NCBI RefSeq assembly: GCF_036568765.1
Contig: NZ_DATCRY010000191.1
Coordinates: 1-28,409 of the forward strand
DNA from: GSA-30 sp036568765
Lineage (GTDB): Bacteria > Pseudomonadota > Gammaproteobacteria > Xanthomonadales > Rhodanobacteraceae
Length of the DNA: 28,409 nucleotides
Reading direction: 5' to 3'
Below are positions 23,974 through 28,409 of the stretch, one piece after another (the first letter of the stretch is position 1; every line of letters begins with the position of its first letter). Under the pieces are notes generated by a model. It was not told where the DNA came from. It saw nothing but the letters and a program-made list of their open reading frames with translations, and ran no database searches. The position numbers were made by a program, and so were the translations under genes.

Positions 23974-24636
23974 ATGAAACAGCGCTATCTCGCCCTCGCC
24001 CTGAGCACCTTGTTTGCCGGCGCCGCACCGATGTACCTGCATGCCGATGCCGCCAGCCTTGCCGACTTCAGCGGTGCCTGGCGCCTGGACGATGCCAACA
24101 GCGACAACGACGCGGCTGTCACCAAGCTGCTGCAGGACGAGAGCGGCAAGGAGCAGGCGGCGAACGACCAGCAACCGGCCCAGACGACAGCACCGTCGCC
24201 CACCGAACGCGCCGGCTTGCATGGTCGCCGTGGCGGCGGAGGCCATGCCAAGCATGACAAGGACGACAAGAAGACCGACGACGAGCCGGCCAAACCGCAT
24301 GCCTATCCACTACCGCCGCTGCTGAAGACCGATACGGTGCTGTTGATCCAGCAGGACAACAAGAACGTGCAGATCCGCCTCAACAGCGGCGAAACCATGA
24401 CCGCGCGACTGGACGGCCAAAGCCAGCAATCGCTCAACGGCAACGCGATCGTGCGCGGGCACAATGAAGCCGGCAAGCTGGTGATGGATATTCAGTTCGC
24501 CGACGGCTCGACGCTGCAGCAGCGCTGGGAACTCTCGTCCGACAAACACCACATCACGATATCCGAGCAATGGAAGCCGTTCGGCTTGCAGCAGCCGGTG
24601 AACTACAAGCGCAGCTACGTCGAGCTGGGTTCCTGA
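23974..24636 (+). CDS. Secreted hypothetical protein with charged linker
   Basis: The function is not recognised. The 220-residue product starts with a likely Sec signal peptide (MKQRYLALALSTLFAGAAPMYLHADA). The mature start contains DFSGAWRLDDANSD, resembling the FSG-x-W-x-LD opening of small secreted beta-sheet proteins of proteobacteria. Residues about 60-108 form a low-complexity linker rich in Gln, Gly, His, Lys and Asp (GGGGHAKHDKDDKK). The C-terminal half (about 110-220) is beta-strand-like, with TDTVLLIQQDNKNVQIRL and ITISEQWKPFG. AAGGG seven bases before the ATG supports the start. It may be periplasmic; the His/Asp stretch could bind metal, which is speculation. Confidence 0.8.
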   Translation: MKQRYLALALSTLFAGAAPMYLHADAASLADFSGAWRLDDANSDNDAAVTKLLQDESGKEQAANDQQPAQTTAPSPTERAGLHGRRGGGGHAKHDKDDKKTDDEPAKPHAYPLPPLLKTDTVLLIQQDNKNVQIRLNSGETMTARLDGQSQQSLNGNAIVRGHNEAGKLVMDIQFADGSTLQQRWELSSDKHHITISEQWKPFGLQQPVNYKRSYVELGS

Positions 24637-24640
24637 CGGT

Positions 24641-24672
24641 TTGCGGGCAGATCGATAACGACCTGCCCGCAA
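24641..24672. terminator. Candidate bidirectional terminator hairpin
   Basis: TTGCGGGCAG and CTGCCCGCAA form a perfect ten-base stem around a 12-base loop, midway between two convergent genes (stops at 24636 and 24677). There is no long T-run on either strand, so strength is uncertain, but position and symmetry fit a shared terminator. Confidence 0.65.
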
Positions 24673-24676
24673 CGCG

Positions 24677-25126
24677 CTATTTGACCAATCGCAAAGCGAA
24701 GGGGTAGCGGTAACGCACGCCTTCGTTGGCTTTTACAGCGGCGATGATGATCAATACCAACCAAGCTATACCGACAATCCCGCCGATAAAGAATGCGGGA
24801 ATAAAACCGAGTCCAAAAGTGATGATGCTGAACAGCAGTAGGATCACTCCAATCAACGCCAGAGTGATGTTGAAGTTCAACGCTTCCTTGCCCTGGTCGT
24901 CGACGAAGGGCATCGTGTCCTTCTTGATCAGCCAGATGATCAACGGACCGATAAAGCACCCCCAACCGAACCAGTGACCGGTCAAGAGGCAGCCGAGCAA
25001 GGCAGAAAGGTGCGCGAACAAGGCCCACTGCCGCTCTGCGGCGGAAGGTGACGACTCATGGATCGGGCCATCGGCGGGAGGCGGTGCTGCAGGGGGTGGG
25101 ACGGTCGAATCGGGTGGAACGCTCAT
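24677..25126 (-). CDS. DUF4870 family membrane protein
   Basis: Small inner membrane protein of 149 residues with a Pro-rich N-terminal tail (about 1-25), then SAAERQWALFAHLSALLGCLLT, the charged IWLIKKDTMPFVDDQGKEALNFN segment typical of DUF4870, and two further hydrophobic stretches before ANEGVRYRYPFALRLVK. About three to four membrane segments are expected. The family is widespread and of unknown biochemical role. The ATG has GGAGAG eight bases upstream. Its base composition is a little less GC-rich than its neighbours by eye. Confidence 0.88.
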   Translation of the reverse strand: MSVPPDSTVPPPAAPPPADGPIHESSPSAAERQWALFAHLSALLGCLLTGHWFGWGCFIGPLIIWLIKKDTMPFVDDQGKEALNFNITLALIGVILLLFSIITFGLGFIPAFFIGGIVGIAWLVLIIIAAVKANEGVRYRYPFALRLVK

Positions 25127-25233
25127 GGCGAACTCTCCATCGAATAACCCAGTGGTTGCGGCTTCGATGCTAGCACCATTCCAAAGTGTGCCGTCCTGGG
25201 TCTTCCGGCATAGCTGCTGAGGCTAGAGGCGAC

Positions 25234-25370
25234 GCAAGAGTCCCCTTCTCCCCGGCAGAGCCGGAGGAGAGGGAGCCGACTGCAGCGAATCTCAGTGTTT
25301 CGTACTTGCGTAACCTGTTCCCTCGCTCCCGGCTTCGCCGGGGGAGAGGGCTGGAGTGAGGGGCTCTTGC
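25234..25370. repeat. REPIN-like pair of inverted palindromes
   Basis: Two palindromic units face each other in the 261-base gap between the DUF4870 gene and pmbA. The outer ends GCAAGAG (25234-25240) and CTCTTGC (25364-25370) are inverted copies. The left unit folds as CTCC-CCGGC, AGA, GCCGG-(A)-GGAG (25248-25269); the right unit as CCCTC-G-CTCCCGGC, TTC, GCCGGGGGAGAGGG (25320-25350). The organisation matches a REPIN doublet of REP sequences, mobilised by RAYT transposases in other genomes. An A8 run (25374-25381) follows. Repeat nature across the genome cannot be checked here. Confidence 0.65.
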
Positions 25371-25387
25371 TCTAAAAAAAATCGCCC

Positions 25388-26758
25388 TCAATCTTCACCG
25401 GCAACCGTCATCCGCTCGAGCAGGATCGACCCGGTAAGCAGATGCGAACGCGGATCGACGTCAGCACCGACAGCGACGATCTGCTGGAACATATCGCGCA
25501 GGTTCGCCGCGATGGTGATCTCTTCCACCGGATAGGCCATCTTGCCGTTCTCGACCCAGAAACCCGCCGCCCCGCGAGAATAATCGCCGGTAATGGTCGA
25601 CACGCCCTGCCCCATCACCTCGGTCACCAGCAAGCCGGTGCCCAACCGCGCCAGCATGCCGGCAAAATCGTCGCTGCCACCATCAGCCGCGCCAGGCCGA
25701 ACGATCATGTTATGAATACCGCCCGCATTGCCCGTTGAACTCAGTCCGAGCTTGCGTGCCGAGTAGCTACCCAGCACATAACGCTGCAACACACCATCTT
25801 CGACCAGGCTGCTATCGGCCGTTGCCACGCCTTCGGCATCGAACGCGGAAGATGCATGACCGCCACGCAGGAAGGGACGTTCGACGATCTGCATCCACGA
25901 AGGCATGATCGACTTGCCTGCATGATCCAGCAGGAAGCTCGCCCGACGATACAACGCGCCCCCACTGACGGCGCCGATCAAATGACCGATCAAACCGCGT
26001 GCAACTTCCGGTGCAAACATCACCGGGCACTGGCGCGTCGACAGGCGCCGCGCATCCAGCCGGGCCAAGGTGCGCTCTGCCGCCTTGTCGCCCAATGAAC
26101 GCGCATTGGCCAAGCGTTCCGGCGAACGTTGCGTGTCGTACCAATAATCTCGCTGCATGCCATCGTCGCTACCGGCAATCAGCGAGACCGACAACGAATG
26201 CCGCGTACCGCGTTCGCGGCCGACGAAGCCATGCGAATTGGCATAGACCGACAGGCTTTGCCCTGCCTGCACGCTAGCCCCTTCCGAATTGGTGATGCCT
26301 GCGTGGGCCATGCCCGCCGCCTCGATCTCTACGCCTAATGCAATCGCCTCCGGCGTGTCGATCGCCCAGGGATGCCATAGGTCCAGATCGGGAAATTCGC
26401 GAGCCATACGTTCGGCATCCGCCAGCCCGGCAGCGGGGTCTTCCTCGGTATAGCGGGCAATCGCGCAGGCCTGGTCCAAGGTAGCCTGGATCGAATCGGG
26501 GTTGAGGTCGGCCGTGCTGGCCGAGCCTTTGCGCTGGCCGAAGTACACGGTCAGGCCGAAGCCTCGGTCGCGGGTATGCTCGACTGTCTCTACCTCGCCC
26601 AGGCGCACATTCACATTCAGGCCTGTTTCCACGCTGGCTGCGACCTCGGCCTGACTGGCACCGGCTGCGCGTGCCCGGCGCACGACCTCTTCGGCCAGTT
26701 CGGCCAGACGATCGAGTTCCTGTGAGCTGGTGTCTTCGGGGCGGGCGAGGCGGGTCAC
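25388..26758 (-). CDS. pmbA: Metalloprotease PmbA (TldE)
   Basis: PmbA/TldE is the non-catalytic partner of TldD; together they form a cytoplasmic metalloprotease that matures microcin B17 and degrades unfolded peptides such as CcdA in E. coli. The 456-residue product has the N-terminal helical part with AEEVVRRARAAGASQAEV, ETVEHTRDRGFGLTVYFG, the central CPVMFAPEVARGLIGHL, GNAGGIHNMIVRPG and the C-terminal GAAGFWVENGKMAYPVEEITIAAN (shown in parts) typical of the family. No HExxxH motif is present, as expected for TldE. GTG 26758 has AAGGA eight bases upstream. The gene diverges from DUF1653/darP; pmbA beside yjgA is also the E. coli arrangement. Confidence 0.95.
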   Translation of the reverse strand: MTRLARPEDTSSQELDRLAELAEEVVRRARAAGASQAEVAASVETGLNVNVRLGEVETVEHTRDRGFGLTVYFGQRKGSASTADLNPDSIQATLDQACAIARYTEEDPAAGLADAERMAREFPDLDLWHPWAIDTPEAIALGVEIEAAGMAHAGITNSEGASVQAGQSLSVYANSHGFVGRERGTRHSLSVSLIAGSDDGMQRDYWYDTQRSPERLANARSLGDKAAERTLARLDARRLSTRQCPVMFAPEVARGLIGHLIGAVSGGALYRRASFLLDHAGKSIMPSWMQIVERPFLRGGHASSAFDAEGVATADSSLVEDGVLQRYVLGSYSARKLGLSSTGNAGGIHNMIVRPGAADGGSDDFAGMLARLGTGLLVTEVMGQGVSTITGDYSRGAAGFWVENGKMAYPVEEITIAANLRDMFQQIVAVGADVDPRSHLLTGSILLERMTVAGED

Positions 26759-26783
26759 GGGGAGTTCCTTCGGTTAAACAGCT

Positions 26784-26812
26784 AGAATAGGCAACCTGAT
26801 GCCGGATGTCAG
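26784..26812 (-). promoter_or_regulatory. Sigma70-type promoter of pmbA
   Basis: On the reverse strand CTGACA (26812-26807) and TATTCT (26789-26784) are separated by exactly 17 bases, matching five and four of six consensus positions. Initiation about 7 bases downstream of the -10 would leave a leader of roughly 20 bases before the pmbA GTG. This is the best sigma70-like promoter I found in the window. Confidence 0.6.
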
Positions 26813-26848
26813 ATATGGGGACAAACGGCGCCTATTGCAAAGAGCAGC

Positions 26849-27094
26849 ATGACGATGGCACTGAGCCCGGGAATTTATCGCCACTACAAAGGCCAGCGCT
26901 ACCGCGTGATCGGCGTGGCGCGTCACAGCGAAACCGAGGAAGAGCTGGTTGTCTACCAAGCCCTGTACGGCCAGTTCGGCCTATGGGTGCGCCCGGCAAC
27001 GATGTTCGCCGAGGATGTACTGGTAGAGGGCCGTAAAGTACCGCGCTTTGCTTTCGAACATGCCGAGCCCGTCGAACCGGCGGACAAGGCTTAA
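26849..27094 (+). CDS. DUF1653 domain protein
   Basis: The 81-residue cytoplasmic protein matches the small DUF1653 family: PGIYRHYKGQRYRVIGVARHSETEEELVVYQALYG, with the GLWVRPATMFAEDV and VPRFAF segments (motifs quoted in parts). The family's function is unknown; the fold is probably a small beta barrel. Start is either ATG 26849 or ATG 26855, which differ by two residues; the Shine-Dalgarno is weak (AGAG). darP follows nine bases later, so the two are probably cotranscribed, away from pmbA. Confidence 0.88.
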   Translation: MTMALSPGIYRHYKGQRYRVIGVARHSETEEELVVYQALYGQFGLWVRPATMFAEDVLVEGRKVPRFAFEHAEPVEPADKA

Positions 27095-27103
27095 GGAAAC
27101 ACC

Positions 27104-27646
27104 GTGAACCGCAATTACACCGACGATCCCGATCACGACTACGGCCCCAGCCGTACACAGCAGCGCCGCGATGCCCTGGCCGTGCTCGCTTTCGCCAACC
27201 AGCTGATGGAACTGCCGCCATCGAAGCTGGCGCGCTTGAACCTGCCCGAGGACGTGCAGCGGGAAATCGACAATACCCGCCGGATCACCTCGCATATCGC
27301 GCGAAAGCGCCAGCTGGCGTTCCTGGCCAAGGTGATGCGTCGACATGACGAGAGTGCTTTTGCCGATGCGCGCGCCGCGCTGGGCGAAAACAAGGAACGT
27401 CAGCGCCAGGAAACGGCCGCCATGCATCGAATGGAGGCCATGCGCGAGCGCTTGCTCGGAGACGATAGCGACGCGGCCATGAGCGACTTGATCGTCACTT
27501 ATCCACAAGTGGATCGCCAGCATCTGCGTTCATTGATCCGGCAAGCACGGCTCGAGCGCGACAGCAACAAGCCGCCGCGCGCTTTCCGGGAAATCTTTCA
27601 GCTCCTGAAGGAGTTGTCGACGGCGGACGACAGCGACGCCGAGTGA
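27104..27646 (+). CDS. darP: Ribosome biogenesis factor DarP (YjgA, DUF615)
   Basis: DarP associates with late 50S ribosomal precursors and helps peptidyl transferase centre maturation in E. coli. The 180-residue protein is highly charged and helical, with SRTQQRRDALAVLAFANQLMEL near the start (quoted for recognition, shortened in the family motif to SRTQxKR), LPEDVQREI, RRITSHIARKRQLAFLAKVMR and a C-terminal PPRAFREIFQLLKEL segment, all typical of DUF615. GTG 27104 is preceded by TTAAGGAAA, a good Shine-Dalgarno. A nine-base-stem hairpin follows six bases after the stop. Confidence 0.93.
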   Translation: MNRNYTDDPDHDYGPSRTQQRRDALAVLAFANQLMELPPSKLARLNLPEDVQREIDNTRRITSHIARKRQLAFLAKVMRRHDESAFADARAALGENKERQRQETAAMHRMEAMRERLLGDDSDAAMSDLIVTYPQVDRQHLRSLIRQARLERDSNKPPRAFREIFQLLKELSTADDSDAE

Positions 27647-27831
27647 GCCTCGCGTGCGCGGAATTGCGCGCACGCATCCTTCGGCGACACCAGGCAGTCG
27701 TGTACCAGACATAACGCGCTCGCCCCGATGCTGGCGCCGAACGCCGAACCGAATACCGTCAACCCCGCGACGTTGCGCTCGATGATCCGCGCATCGCTTT
27801 GGCGATGGCAACACGTCGCGCAGCATGGCAC
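27598..27831 (-). CDS. Doubtful small antisense/convergent reading frame
   Basis: A reverse frame of about 77 residues from GTG 27831 overlaps the last 49 bases of darP. Its middle (ERNVAGLTVFGSAFGASIGA) is Gly/Ala-rich like a membrane helix with GxxxG spacing, and codon third positions there are strongly G/C. A cysteine cluster (CCATCC) precedes it. No start has a well-placed Shine-Dalgarno: AGGAGG at 27864-27869 is only two bases from an in-frame TTG at 27861. It may be a real small membrane protein, a remnant, or chance in GC-rich DNA. Confidence 0.2.
   Translation of the reverse strand: MPCCATCCHRQSDARIIERNVAGLTVFGSAFGASIGASALCLVHDCLVSPKDACAQFRAREAHSASLSSAVDNSFRS
27652..27675 (+). terminator. 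Hairpin after darP
   Basis: GCGTGCGCG, loop GAATTG, CGCGCACGC: a perfect nine-base stem six bases after the darP stop. No T-run follows, so it is a possible Rho-assisted terminator or 3' stabilising stem. The remaining bases to 27872 show no other feature except the doubtful reverse frame. Confidence 0.5.
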
Positions 27832-27872
27832 TACTGCGTTAGCTGCGTCATCTCGCTTCAATGCCTCCTGCT

Positions 27873-28409
27873 TCAATGCAATCCGTCCCAATGGCCGGCA
27901 AACAGATGCGCCGACAATACATAGCCCACCACGATATTGACTGCCACGCCGGCGGTGAAGGCAACCAAAGGCCTCCATCCGGTTGCGCTCAGCGAGCGCA
28001 GGCGCGTGGTCAGGCCGATACTGAGGAAGCAGAAGATGAAAGCCCAGGTACGTAGCGCAGTGATCGGCGCTACTAGATCGGGCGTAACGACCTTGCGATA
28101 GTCGGCCAGTGAGTAATGACTGGCGATCCAGGTCACCAGGGCGGATGCAAGCACAAAGCCGAAAACGAACTTCGGAAAGCGTACCCAGATATCCCGGATA
28201 TCGGCCTTGGCTTTCACGCCGGCCTCCGCCTGATCCCAGCGTGTCGTCGCCACCCAGGCGAGCACGAACGCCCAGATACCGATCCAGATATCGCGGCCAA
28301 CCACTTTCATCAACGTAAACGCCTGCACCGCCGCATCCGGATTACCGGCTATCGCACCGTCGGCGTGCCTGGCGACGTCGGCATATGCCTGCGCCGCGGC
28401 GATACCGGC
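27873..28409 (-). CDS. YeiH family putative sulfate exporter (C-terminal part)
   Basis: The reverse reading frame stays open to the window edge, so only the last 178 residues are present and the start lies outside. An internal GTG at 28328 is not the true start, since the frame continues upstream with AQAYADVARHADGAIAG-like sequence typical of the region before KVVGRDIWIG. Hydrophobic segments IWAFVLAWVA, FPKFVFGFVLASALVTW, LRTWAFIFCFLSIGLTTRL and AFTAGVAVNIVVGYVLSAHL match the YeiH/UPF0324 family of putative sulfate exporters. Substrate is predicted by family name only. It converges on darP. Confidence 0.85.
   Translation of the reverse strand, partial: AGIAAAQAYADVARHADGAIAGNPDAAVQAFTLMKVVGRDIWIGIWAFVLAWVATTRWDQAEAGVKAKADIRDIWVRFPKFVFGFVLASALVTWIASHYSLADYRKVVTPDLVAPITALRTWAFIFCFLSIGLTTRLRSLSATGWRPLVAFTAGVAVNIVVGYVLSAHLFAGHWDGLH

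Noticed and set aside
25374..25381. A8 run (T8 on reverse strand) as pmbA terminator
   Set aside because: No hairpin precedes the T-run in the reverse direction; the palindromes lie beyond it.
1..28409. tRNA, rRNA, CRISPR arrays, insertion sequences, integrases or toxin-antitoxin pairs
   Set aside because: Looked for throughout; no cloverleaf-like sequence, regularly spaced repeats or transposase/toxin motif was seen.

Overview
The window reads as a housekeeping chromosomal segment of a GC-rich gammaproteobacterium of the order Xanthomonadales. The family Rhodanobacteraceae (Dyella, Rhodanobacter, Luteibacter or Frateuria type) fits best. That placement is an inference from gene content, gene order and protein sequence recalled from memory; no database search was possible. 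I see no phage, insertion sequence, CRISPR array, rRNA or tRNA.

Left half (1-12.1 kb, all + strand): the classic envelope and isoprenoid cluster frr, uppS, cdsA, dxr, rseP, bamA, then a strong terminator, then lpxD, fabZ, lpxA, lpxB, rnhB. Together these provide ribosome recycling, undecaprenyl-PP (UppS), MEP-pathway isoprenoids (Dxr), CDP-diacylglycerol (CdsA), envelope stress proteolysis (RseP), outer membrane protein assembly (BamA), lipid A (LpxD/A/B) and fatty acid elongation (FabZ). Several junctions are stop/start overlaps, so translation is probably coupled. No skp/ompH gene lies between bamA and lpxD.

Middle (12.1-15.7 kb): rnhB and dnaE, usually neighbours, are separated by an unrecognised 60-residue protein gene, a reverse-strand APC-family amino acid permease and a multi-pass membrane GGDEF protein.

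Right half (15.7-24.6 kb, + strand): dnaE and accA; a 139-bp element bounded by 29-bp imperfect inverted repeats; a NYN plus OST-HTH/LOTUS-type RNA-associated protein whose stop overlaps the start of tilS; a hairpin-rich spacer; xseB overlapping ispA; and a secreted protein of unknown function with a His/Gly/Lys/Asp-rich linker.

Right end (24.6-28.4 kb): a reverse DUF4870 membrane protein, a pair of inverted palindromes resembling a REPIN, reverse pmbA (tldE) with a good sigma70-type promoter, divergent DUF1653 and darP (yjgA) genes, and the C-terminal part of a reverse YeiH-family exporter cut by the window end.

No clearly new multi-gene system is visible. The most interesting leads are the NYN-LOTUS/tilS coupling, the two palindromic intergenic elements, the 60-residue orphan and the secreted linker protein.
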